A DNA stretch of 64,000 nt, taken from positions 1 through 64,000 of the forward strand of contig NZ_BJWG01000011.1 of assembly GCF_007990245.1 (NCBI RefSeq), given 5' to 3'. The stretch comes from Cellulomonas composti (GTDB lineage: Bacteria; Actinomycetota; Actinomycetes; Actinomycetales; Cellulomonadaceae). Numbering within the stretch: position 1 is the stretch's first letter; every line of letters begins with the position of its first letter. Below, piece after piece: positions 49,848 through 57,134 of this stretch. Made by a program: the position numbers and the translations under genes. The notes below the pieces were generated by a model. It worked only from the letters and a program-made list of their open reading frames with translations. It ran no database searches and was not told the DNA's origin.

Positions 49848-50524
49848 TACGGGTTGGACTCGCCGGGGTCAGTGGGGTCGAAGTCCACCTGGCGAGCCTT
49901 GAAGATGAGGTCGAGCGACGTCGACGAGTCCTGGAACGCGTCGTCAGCGGCCGAGTTGAAGTCCACCCGAACGCACAGGTCCTCGGCCGTCTGGGCGACG
50001 AGCTCGCGGTTGCCCGGCGCCGCGTCGATGGTCGCGTCGCCGACGATGTTCGTCTCCGAGGTCGAGATGCCCCACGCGTTGCCGGCGGGCGAGATGCGGT
50101 TGGGCGATCCGGTCTCGGTGTTCGCAAGCGTGCAGTCGGCGGCCGCGATGTCGTAGATCCGCATGCGGAGCATGGTCGACAGGTTCGCCGGGTCGGCATT
50201 GGTCGCCTGCGCGACGATCCCGTACTGGTAGAGCAGCGACCCGTCGTTCGAGACGTGGACGGGCTTCACGATCGACGCGCCCGGGAGCATGTTGTCCACC
50301 GGCACGCTGAAGTTCACGTCGTCGATGCCGAGGTCGATGCTGCCGGTCGTGATCGCCGAGGTCGACGTCTCGTCGTCGGAGAAGATGGCGCTCGTCGTGA
50401 GCGTCGAGATACCGAGCGCGGACAGCGACACGATGGCGATCGTCGCCCACAGCCGACGACGACGGGGCCGGTCGCCCTGAGCCGGCGCAGGATTGATCAT
50501 CTCCTGGAGCAGGTCATCCATCAT
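49847..50524 (-). CDS. TasA-like protein with SipW-dependent signal peptide
   Basis: A 225-aa secreted protein. The N-terminal cytosolic part (MMDDLLQEMINPAPAQGDRPRRRRLW) leads into a hydrophobic helix ending LTTSAIFSDDETSTSAITTGSIDLGIDD, the pattern of SipW-dependent signal peptides, where cleavage would be before FSDDE-like residues. The mature domain is a Ser/Thr/Asn/Asp-rich beta-sandwich (LPGASIVKPVHVSNDGSLLYQYGIVAQ, then VDFNSAADDAFQDSSTSLDLIFKARQ) like TasA/camelysin. It may form extracellular fibres or act as a processed secreted factor. ATG 50524 is preferred (AGGAG about 8 nt upstream) over an upstream ATG at 50581 with no ribosome site. Confidence 0.8.
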   Translation of the reverse strand: MMDDLLQEMINPAPAQGDRPRRRRLWATIAIVSLSALGISTLTTSAIFSDDETSTSAITTGSIDLGIDDVNFSVPVDNMLPGASIVKPVHVSNDGSLLYQYGIVAQATNADPANLSTMLRMRIYDIAAADCTLANTETGSPNRISPAGNAWGISTSETNIVGDATIDAAPGNRELVAQTAEDLCVRVDFNSAADDAFQDSSTSLDLIFKARQVDFDPTDPGESNP

Positions 50525-50653
50525 GGCGGGCACTCCTGTGCTGGGTGGTGAGCCGGTGGACTGGTCCGGCTCTACGGACATCGGCGTCCGAACGGCGTCC
50601 TTGAGCAGTCTGCACGACTTTCACCCCTCTTGAGCGCACGATCTGTCCCAGTG

Positions 50654-52738
50654 TCACCCGGGCGTGGCGGACGGGGCAGGGGTCTTGGTCCCACGCTTCG
50701 AGCGCCGGGGCGCCCGCGCCCGCGGCAGGACCACCGCCGCAGGCTCGACCGCGGCCGAGTAGAGGAAGCCCTGCGCGCGGTCGACGCCGAGCCCCCGCAG
50801 GACGGCCGCAGTCGCGGCGTCCTCGACTCCCTCGGCGACGACACCGAGCCCGAACGAGTGCGCGAGGTCGACCATCGCCTGCACGACGACGACCGAGCTC
50901 TCCCGGCCGCCGTCCGCGATGTCGGCGACGAACAGCCGGTCGATCTTGAGCTCGTCCACCGGCAGGTCGCGCAGCTGCGAGATCGACGTGGTGCCGATGC
51001 CGAAGTCGTCGATCGACACCTGCACGCCCAGCTCGGCGAGGTCGTGCAGCACCGGTACGACGCGTGACGGGTCCGCCACCAGGGCCGTCTCGGTGATCTC
51101 CACCTGGAGCAGCTCGGCCGGGAGCGTGTGCAGCGCGAGCAGGTCACGGATCACCGTGACGACCGCCGTGCTCGTCACGTCGTGCGCCGAGAGGTTCACG
51201 GCCACGGGCAGGGGTTGCGTGGTCGTCGACCACTGCGCGAGCTGCTCGACGACCGCGGTGAGCGCGAACCGCGTGAGCTCGTGGATGAGGCCGGACTGCT
51301 CGGCGAGCGGGATGAACACGTTCGGCATCAGCAGACCACGGTTCGGGTGCTCCCAGCGCATCAGCGCCTCGTGACCGACCGTCCGGCCCGTCGCGAGGTC
51401 GATCTTGGGCTGGTAGTGCATGACGAGCTGCGCCGCTCCGTCGAGGTCCGGGGCCAGCGCCCGGTGCAGGTCGCCCAGGAGCATGAGCCGGGCCGGCGAG
51501 GAGTGGTCCTCCTCCGCGTCGTACACGGCGACGCCGGTGCGGTGGTGCTTGGCGGTGTACATCGCGACGTCGGCGGTGCGCATCAGGCTCGACGAGTCGG
51601 AGGCGTGATCGGGCAGGCAGGCGACCCCGATCGACGTCTCGACGTGGATCGACATCTCGCCGAGCTGGAACGGCGGGATGAACAGCTGGCGGACACGCCG
51701 GGCGAGCCGCTCCGCGTTGGCGACCGAGCGCACGTCCGGCAGCAGGATCGCGAACTCGTCACCGCCGAGCCGCGCGACCACGTCCTCGTCCCGCAACGCG
51801 CCGCGCAGCCGGTCGGCGACCTGCTCGAGCAGCTCGTCGCCGTGGTCGTGGCCCAGCGAGTCGTTGATGTCCTTGAACCGGTCGATGTCGAGCAGCACGA
51901 GCCCGAGCCGCCCGCCGGTCCGTTGCGCCTCCTCGACCGTCCGGCGCATCCGCTCCGCGAGCAGGCGCCGGTTCGGCAGACCCGTGAGCGAGTCGAGCAG
52001 CGCGAGCCGGGCGTTCTCGAGCGCGGTGGTCTGCAGGCGCTTGCTCGTCGTGAGCACGGTCCGGAACAGCAGGACCCACAGCGCGACGAGGCCGAGCGCC
52101 ACGACGATCGCGACCGTGCGGACCGCGTTGTGCAGCGCCTGCGCGGCGTCCGTGTGGTCGAGCATGATCTCGGCGGCGCCGATCACGTCCTGCGGCCCGG
52201 CGTCGAGGGCTGCGCTCTCCTCGGGGGTCATCTCGCGCCCGGCGTCGGCCACTCGGACCGGCACGTACACGTCGAGCACCTGACGCGCGGTGGCGCCCTC
52301 GTCGGCCGTGGTCTGGGTGCCGTACGCGACGTCGACGATGACCCGTGCGTCCGGCTGCCCGCTGGACATGACCGCGTTGAAGCGCTCGGTGTCGGGGAAG
52401 CCGGAGCTGGCCGAGGTCGAGCTGTACATCAAGGAGCCGTTGGCGCTCCACAGCCGCATCTCGACGATGCGTTCGCCGAAACCGGCGGTGGACCGCTCGA
52501 CCGCGGCGGCCTCCGCTGCCGAGAGCAGGCCCTGCGAGAACGCGTCGGCCGGGAGCGGCAGGACGGCGTAGCCCATCGCGGTGCTCGCGGTCGCGGTGCC
52601 GTCGCGGATCGCCTGCTGCTCCATGACGCGGGACGTCACGAGCACGAGCGCCACCCCGAGCGCCGCCATGGCGAGGATGCTGACCACGGCGAAGTACCGG
52701 GTCAGTGACCATCGCCTACGAGTGGCGGCAGACGGCAC
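50654..52738 (-). CDS. Membrane GGDEF-EAL protein (c-di-GMP cyclase/phosphodiesterase)
   Basis: A 694-aa bifunctional c-di-GMP enzyme. A first helix near residues 12-35 and a second near 200-225 flank an extracytoplasmic sensor domain (RLWSANGSLMYSSTSASS, then VLDVYVPV). The GGDEF domain follows (DSLTGLPNRRLLAERM, active-site LGGDEFAIL near 325), then an EAL domain (HEALMRWEHPNRGLLMPNVFIPLAE near 453, IDDFGIGTTSISQLRDLPVDELKIDR, VAEGVED). Both active sites look intact. The GTG at 52738 has GGAGG 6 nt upstream, better than an earlier in-frame ATG. It is next to the TasA-like locus, so c-di-GMP control of a biofilm matrix is plausible but inferred. Confidence 0.9.
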   Translation of the reverse strand: MPSAATRRRWSLTRYFAVVSILAMAALGVALVLVTSRVMEQQAIRDGTATASTAMGYAVLPLPADAFSQGLLSAAEAAAVERSTAGFGERIVEMRLWSANGSLMYSSTSASSGFPDTERFNAVMSSGQPDARVIVDVAYGTQTTADEGATARQVLDVYVPVRVADAGREMTPEESAALDAGPQDVIGAAEIMLDHTDAAQALHNAVRTVAIVVALGLVALWVLLFRTVLTTSKRLQTTALENARLALLDSLTGLPNRRLLAERMRRTVEEAQRTGGRLGLVLLDIDRFKDINDSLGHDHGDELLEQVADRLRGALRDEDVVARLGGDEFAILLPDVRSVANAERLARRVRQLFIPPFQLGEMSIHVETSIGVACLPDHASDSSSLMRTADVAMYTAKHHRTGVAVYDAEEDHSSPARLMLLGDLHRALAPDLDGAAQLVMHYQPKIDLATGRTVGHEALMRWEHPNRGLLMPNVFIPLAEQSGLIHELTRFALTAVVEQLAQWSTTTQPLPVAVNLSAHDVTSTAVVTVIRDLLALHTLPAELLQVEITETALVADPSRVVPVLHDLAELGVQVSIDDFGIGTTSISQLRDLPVDELKIDRLFVADIADGGRESSVVVVQAMVDLAHSFGLGVVAEGVEDAATAAVLRGLGVDRAQGFLYSAAVEPAAVVLPRARAPRRSKRGTKTPAPSATPG

Positions 52739-52947
52739 CGTTGACCTCCTCGGACGCCGGCCGTCGGTCGGCGTTACCGCGAGGGTAGGCGCAGATAGCC
52801 ACAAACGGCGAGATCGGACCGGGACCGGGAGTGTGTCGGAGCGCCGCGGTGTTGCAGTCAGCGTGGTCACGAGCGATGGTCACAGCGGTGGCACACAGCG
52901 GCGGTTCCGGCGGGGTGGACCGGCCGTGCGAGGCGAGGGAGTGCGAG

Positions 52948-53358
52948 ATGGCGTACGACGTCACGAAGTCCGACGAGCAGTGGTCGCTGGAGCTGGAGCC
53001 GCGCGAGTTCGCGGTCCTGCGCCGCGCCGGTACGGAGCGGCCGTGGACGGGTGAGCTGCTCGACGAGCACCGCGAGGGCGTCTACCGGTGCCGGGCGTGC
53101 AGCGCCGAGCTGTTCCGCTCGGACGCGAAGTTCGACTCCCACTGCGGCTGGCCGAGCTTCTTCACGCCGCTCGCCGCCGGATCCGTCGAGCTCGTCGAGG
53201 ACCGCACGCTCGGGATGGTGCGTACCGAGGTGCGCTGCGCGCGCTGCGGTTCGCACCTGGGGCACGTGTTCGACGACGCGCCGCAGACCCCTACCGGCGA
53301 CCGCTACTGCATGAACTCGGTGAGCCTGACGTTCGAGCCGGTGGCACCGACCGCGTGA
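52948..53358 (+). CDS. msrB: Peptide-methionine (R)-S-oxide reductase
   Basis: Repairs oxidised methionine (R-sulfoxide). It is 136 aa: zinc ligands CRAC near residue 48 and CARC near 97, CGWPSF and the catalytic Cys in GDRYCMNSVSLTFEP near 121. The ATG is the start used by the family (MAYDVTKSDEQW). It is divergent from the GGDEF-EAL gene. No msrA is nearby. Confidence 0.95.
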   Translation: MAYDVTKSDEQWSLELEPREFAVLRRAGTERPWTGELLDEHREGVYRCRACSAELFRSDAKFDSHCGWPSFFTPLAAGSVELVEDRTLGMVRTEVRCARCGSHLGHVFDDAPQTPTGDRYCMNSVSLTFEPVAPTA

Positions 53359-53378
53359 CGGCGGGGCGACGTCCCGAC

Positions 53379-53411
53379 GACGAACCGGCGACGAACCGGC
53401 GACGAACCGGT
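53379..53411. repeat. Three 11-bp tandem repeats
   Basis: GACGAACCGGC occurs at 53379, 53390 and 53401 (last base T in the third copy), in the gap between msrB and the NERD-like gene. Exact phasing at 11 bp places all copies on one DNA face, so it could be a protein-binding array. Confidence 0.75.
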
Positions 53412-53488
53412 GACGTTCGGGTGACACCCGGACGGAGGACACGCGGACCGGTTCCTGGGATGCACTGAAGCCGATGCCCTCCGGTGCC

Positions 53489-53494
53489 GATAAT
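53489..53494 (+). promoter_or_regulatory. Leaderless-type -10 of the NERD-like gene (GATAAT)
   Basis: GATAAT, then 6 nt (GGCAGT), then GTG at 53501; no ribosome binding site. Confidence 0.6.
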
Positions 53495-53500
53495 GGCAGT

Positions 53501-54259
53501 GTGGACCAGCTCCTGACCGTGCGGCGATGGCGACGCTATGGCGCCGACCGTCTCTTCGTCACGCAGGAGACCGGCGCGCGAGTCGGCTCGGTCGACCTGC
53601 AGTCGGGCGAGGTCGTCGTCGACGACCCGGAGCTCGAGGACCGGCTGCGGGAGGCCGCGCAGGAGTACCTGCGCAAGGACGTCACCGAGCTCGTGCTCCC
53701 GATGCCCCGGCAGCCGTTCGACGAGCCCATGCAGACGGCGATGGAGGCGTGGCTGGGACCGCGCGAGCCCGACGACGAGCGCACGCAGCGCGGCGCGAGC
53801 CTGCGCAAGCGGCTCGAGCGTCTGTACGCCGAGGGTTGGCACGTCGTCCACGACGTGCCGCTGGGCCGTCAGGGCTCGGTGCTCGAGCACCTGCTGATCG
53901 GGCCGGGCGGGATCTACACCGTCGCGGAACGCCGCCATCCCGGTTCGCTGGTGCGCGTGCACGGGCGCAACCTCACGGTCGACGGGGCCGCCACGGGCTA
54001 CCTGCACGCCGCTCGCATGGAGGCGCAGCGGGTGCAGGGTCTGCTGCTCGCGGCAGGCTGCGCCGAGGTGCGGGTCCGGTCGATCCTCGTCGTGCAGGCG
54101 GAGCTCGAGACCGACGGGGTCCCGGACCCGGACGGCACGCTCGTCGTGACGCGGACGCTGCTCCCGGCGGCCGTGCGGGCGATGCCCGCGGCGCTGGAAC
54201 CGGATCGGATCGCCGCGCTCGCGAACGTCGCGCGTCAGCGCGTCACCTGGGCCCGCTGA
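53501..54259 (+). CDS. NERD (nuclease-related) domain-like protein
   Basis: A 252-aa soluble protein. The N-terminal 90 residues are acidic and unassigned. From about residue 110 the sequence resembles a NERD domain, a distant nuclease fold: RLYAEGWHVVHDVPLGRQGSVLEHLLIGPGGIYTVAERRH, then VHGRNLTVDGAATGYLHAARMEAQRVQGLL. In typical NERDs the core has D/E plus QxK; here GSVLEHLLIGPGGIYTV is followed by AERRH, so the catalytic Lys position is changed, and nuclease activity is doubtful. The GTG is set by the leaderless promoter. Function unknown. Confidence 0.65.
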   Translation: MDQLLTVRRWRRYGADRLFVTQETGARVGSVDLQSGEVVVDDPELEDRLREAAQEYLRKDVTELVLPMPRQPFDEPMQTAMEAWLGPREPDDERTQRGASLRKRLERLYAEGWHVVHDVPLGRQGSVLEHLLIGPGGIYTVAERRHPGSLVRVHGRNLTVDGAATGYLHAARMEAQRVQGLLLAAGCAEVRVRSILVVQAELETDGVPDPDGTLVVTRTLLPAAVRAMPAALEPDRIAALANVARQRVTWAR

Positions 54260-54389
54260 CCGCTCCCGGACCCGTTCTCGACGGTCTGCGTGGGTGCTGG
54301 CACCCTGCCTCGGGCGTGTGATCCGCTCGATTCACCCGTTCGGCGCAGATTCGGAGCCCAGAGGCGTGTCCAGAGCGTCCGCGCTCGGT

Positions 54390-54395
54390 CAAGAT
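54390..54395 (+). promoter_or_regulatory. Possible leaderless-type -10 of marR-like gene (CAAGAT)
   Basis: CAAGAT is followed by 6 nt (GTGCCC) and GTG at 54402. It is a weak -10 match with the same spacing as the stronger cases. Confidence 0.4.
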
Positions 54396-54401
54396 GTGCC
54401 C

Positions 54402-54872
54402 GTGGCAGACGACGAACTCTCTCAGCTCGAACGCGAGCTGGGCCTCTTCCTGCGCCGGGCGCACGCCTCGGCGTCGGCGATGTCGCGGCGGGTGCACCCC
54501 GACCTCGACGCGTCGGCGTACGAGCTGCTCGCCCTGATCTCGCGCACGCCGGGGGTGCGCGCGAGCGACCTCGCCGCCTACATCGGCGTCGGCCGCGGCA
54601 CGATGTCCCGCCAGCTCGCCCGGCTCACCGGGCTCGGCCTGGTCGAGCGAGTGGCCGACCCGGACGACTTCCGCGGGCAGCTGCTGTCGCTGTCGGACGG
54701 CGGCCGGGCGGCCTTCGAGTCGGCGCTGCGGGCGCGCCGTGACTTCCTCGCTCGCGCGCTCGAGGACTGGGGCCCGGACCAGATCGCGGTGCTCACCGAG
54801 CAGCTCGGGCGCCTGAACCGCGACCTCGCCGCCGTCTGGTCGACGTCGGACGAGGCCGCGGCCGGCGCCTGA
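54402..54872 (+). CDS. MarR-family transcriptional regulator (convergent to the MDR exporter)
   Basis: A 156-aa winged-helix regulator: LSQLERELGLFLRRAHASASAMSRRVHPDLDASAYELLALISRTPGVRASDLAAYIGVGRGTMSRQLARLTGLGLVERVADPDDFRGQLLSLSDGG. The DLAAYIGVGRGTMSRQLARL helix-turn-helix is at about residues 55-75. The GTG 54402 is chosen from the promoter spacing; a GTG two codons earlier is possible. Its stop is 3 nt from the convergent MDR exporter's stop. The exporter has its own upstream MarR, so this one's target is unclear. Confidence 0.85.
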   Translation: MADDELSQLERELGLFLRRAHASASAMSRRVHPDLDASAYELLALISRTPGVRASDLAAYIGVGRGTMSRQLARLTGLGLVERVADPDDFRGQLLSLSDGGRAAFESALRARRDFLARALEDWGPDQIAVLTEQLGRLNRDLAAVWSTSDEAAAGA

Positions 54873-54875
54873 GGG

Positions 54876-56516
54876 TCACGCCTTCGCGGCGACGACCTCG
54901 AGGTCCTCGAGCTGGTCGATCTCGTCGAGCGACTCCTGGGCGAGCAGCTCCTGGACGCCGGAGCGCGTGCCGAGCGGCACCTCGCGCAGGAACAGCACCG
55001 CGATCAGCGCGACGAGCGCGACGGGCGTCGCGACGAGGAACAGGTGCGCGATCGCGTCGCCGAAGGCCTGCTCGACGACCGTCCGCACGTTCGCCGGGAG
55101 CGTCGCGACATCCGGGAGCGAGCCCGAGCTGCCACCCAGCAGGCTGGGGTCGATGCCGATCTTGGCGAGGCCGCTCATGATGAGGTCTGCCGACCGGCTG
55201 GACAGGATCGCCCCGAGGACCGAGACACCGATCGCGCCGCCGAGCGTGCGGAAGAACGCGACCGTCGAGGTGCCGGAGCCGACCTCGGAGACGTCGAGCG
55301 TGTTCTGCACGGCGAGCACCAGGTTCTGCATGAGCATGCCGACGCCGATGCCGAGGATCGCCATGTAGAGGCTGACCAGCGCGAAGTTGGTGTTGTAGTG
55401 GATCGTGCCCATCAGGGCGAGGCCCACGGTGAGCGTCGTCGCGCCGGCGATCATGAACCGCTTGTAGTGACCCGTGCGCGTGATGATCTGGCCGCTGACG
55501 GCCGAGGCCACGAGCACGCCCAGGATCATGGGGATCGTCATGAGGCCCGACTGCGTCGGCGACTTGCCGCGCGCGAGCTGCATGTACTGGCCGAGGAAGA
55601 CCGACGTGCCGAACATCGCGATGCCGACGGCGATGCTGGCCACGACGGAGAGCACGAGCGTGCGGTTGCGGAACAGGTGCAGCGGGATCATCGGCTCGGC
55701 CGCGCGCGACTCGACCCAGATCGCGAGCCCGAGCGCGAGCACCGCAGCGCCGACCATCGCGGCGGTCTGCCACGACGCCCACTCGAACGACGAGCCGGCG
55801 AACGTGATCCACAGGAGCAGCAGCGCGATGCCGACCGAGATCAGGAGGGCGCCGAGGTAGTCGATCCTCACGACGCGACGGCGCCGCGCCGGCAGGTGCA
55901 GCGTGCGCTGGAGCACGGCGATCGCGGCGATCGCGAACGGCAGCCCGACGAAGAAGCACGCACGCCAGGTCAGTGGCGAGTCGGTGATGACACCACCCAG
56001 GAGCGGGCCGCCGACCATGCTCACGCCCATCACGGCGCCCATGAGGCCCATGTACCGGCCACGCTCGCGCGGGCTGATGATGTCCGCGATGAGGATCGCG
56101 CCGAGCGCCGTGAGACCGCCCGCGCCCAGACCCTGCAGCGCACGCATGCCGATGAGCATCTCGGTGCTGTGCGACAGGCCCGCGAGCGCCGAGGACACGA
56201 CCGTGATACCCAGCGCGACCTGGATGAGCACCTTGCGGTTGACGAGGTCGGCGAGCTTGCCCCAGATCGGCGTGGAGATCGTCGTCGTGAGCAGCGTCGC
56301 GGTGACCACCCAGGTGAACGCGGACTGCGTCCCGCCCAGGTCGGTGATGATGCGCGGCAGGGACGACGAGACCACGCTCGTCGCGAGCAGCGACACGAAC
56401 ATGCCCAGGAGGATCCCGGACAGCGCCTCGAGCACCTGACGGTGCGTCATGCCGGGAGGCTCGGCGTCGAGTCCGGTGCCGCGCTCCAGCGGCGCCGTGA
56501 TGGACGGTTCGGTCAT
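54876..56516 (-). CDS. MFS multidrug exporter, DHA2 (14-helix) type
   Basis: A 546-aa drug:H+ antiporter with fourteen helices. Motif C-like LMGAVMGVSMVGGPLLGGVITDS lies near residue 155 and motif A-like GKLADLVNRKVLIQ near 80; helix 1 includes ILLGMFVSLLATSVVSSSLPRIITDLGG. A C-terminal external/internal loop (SADLIMSGLAKIGIDPSLLGGSSGSLPDVATLPANVRTVVEQAFGDAI) precedes the last helix, as in EmrB/QacA-group proteins. It is the second gene of a marR-MFS operon (87-nt gap), so drug-induced derepression is likely. Confidence 0.92.
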   Translation of the reverse strand: MTEPSITAPLERGTGLDAEPPGMTHRQVLEALSGILLGMFVSLLATSVVSSSLPRIITDLGGTQSAFTWVVTATLLTTTISTPIWGKLADLVNRKVLIQVALGITVVSSALAGLSHSTEMLIGMRALQGLGAGGLTALGAILIADIISPRERGRYMGLMGAVMGVSMVGGPLLGGVITDSPLTWRACFFVGLPFAIAAIAVLQRTLHLPARRRRVVRIDYLGALLISVGIALLLLWITFAGSSFEWASWQTAAMVGAAVLALGLAIWVESRAAEPMIPLHLFRNRTLVLSVVASIAVGIAMFGTSVFLGQYMQLARGKSPTQSGLMTIPMILGVLVASAVSGQIITRTGHYKRFMIAGATTLTVGLALMGTIHYNTNFALVSLYMAILGIGVGMLMQNLVLAVQNTLDVSEVGSGTSTVAFFRTLGGAIGVSVLGAILSSRSADLIMSGLAKIGIDPSLLGGSSGSLPDVATLPANVRTVVEQAFGDAIAHLFLVATPVALVALIAVLFLREVPLGTRSGVQELLAQESLDEIDQLEDLEVVAAKA

Positions 56517-56603
56517 GGATCTCTCACTTCTCAGGGTGGTGGACCCGACGCCGTCGGCGGGTGATGGTGGGGCAGGTCAGGTGGGGAAGGTCAGGTGGGT
56601 GGG

Positions 56604-57050
56604 TCAGGCGGGCGGCGGCGCGTCGAGCGCGTCGAGCGCGGTGCTGAGCCGGTCGATGGCGCGGACGGTGTCGCGTACCTCGTCGGGCGTCCAGTCGGCG
56701 ACCACGCGGTCCGTGTGACGTATGAGCGCCCGCTCGACCGCCGCGGCGCGGGCGCGACCCGAGTCGGTGAGGCGCAGCGTGCGGACGCGGCGGTCGTCGG
56801 CGTCGACCGTGCGCTCGACGAGACCGGCGTCGACGAGCAGGCTCACCTGACGGCTCGCGACGGAGGTGTCGACCCGCAGCGCGCTCGCGATGTCGCCGAC
56901 GTGACGGGGCTCGCGGTTGAGCAGCCGGACGACCGTGGCGGCCGAGCGCGTGCACTCGGTGTCCCGGGCGACGAACCCGGCGCTCTCCCGGAGACGACGC
57001 TGGAACCCCTCGACCGCGTGCAGGAGCTCTGCCGCCGGAGTGTCCGTCAT
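56604..57050 (-). CDS. MarR-family transcriptional regulator (marR-MFS operon)
   Basis: A 148-aa winged-helix regulator: LLHAVEGFQRRLRESAGFVARDTECTRSAATVVRLLNREPRHVGDIASALRVDTSVASRQVSLLVDAGLVERTVDADDRRVRTLRLTDSG. The helix-turn-helix HVGDIASALRVDTSVASRQVSLL is at about residues 55-78 and the wing DADDRRVRTL near 88. It lies directly upstream of the DHA2 exporter on the same strand and probably represses the operon. ATG 57050 follows GAGGGGC. Confidence 0.9.
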   Translation of the reverse strand: MTDTPAAELLHAVEGFQRRLRESAGFVARDTECTRSAATVVRLLNREPRHVGDIASALRVDTSVASRQVSLLVDAGLVERTVDADDRRVRTLRLTDSGRARAAAVERALIRHTDRVVADWTPDEVRDTVRAIDRLSTALDALDAPPPA

Positions 57051-57082
57051 CGTCGCGCCCCTCAAATTGATTGCCAGATGCA

Positions 57083-57112
57083 ACCATACTCCCGGATGCG
57101 TGCAGCATGCAA
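57083..57112 (-). promoter_or_regulatory. marR-MFS operon promoter and TTGCA-rich operator region
   Basis: On the minus strand TTGCAT (57107-57112) and TATGGT (57083-57088) are 18 nt apart. TTGCAT recurs just downstream of the -10 (TTGCATCTGGCAAT), and GCATGC overlaps the -35, giving repeated TTGCA/TGCAA arms typical of MarR autorepression sites. Confidence 0.5.
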
Positions 57113-57134
57113 GTAACTGCCGCAAACGCCGCCG

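Noticed and set aside
50575-50590. CGGAC-N6-GTCCG upstream of the TasA-like gene as a regulatory hairpin
   Set aside because: Only 5 bp per arm; expected by chance at this base composition.
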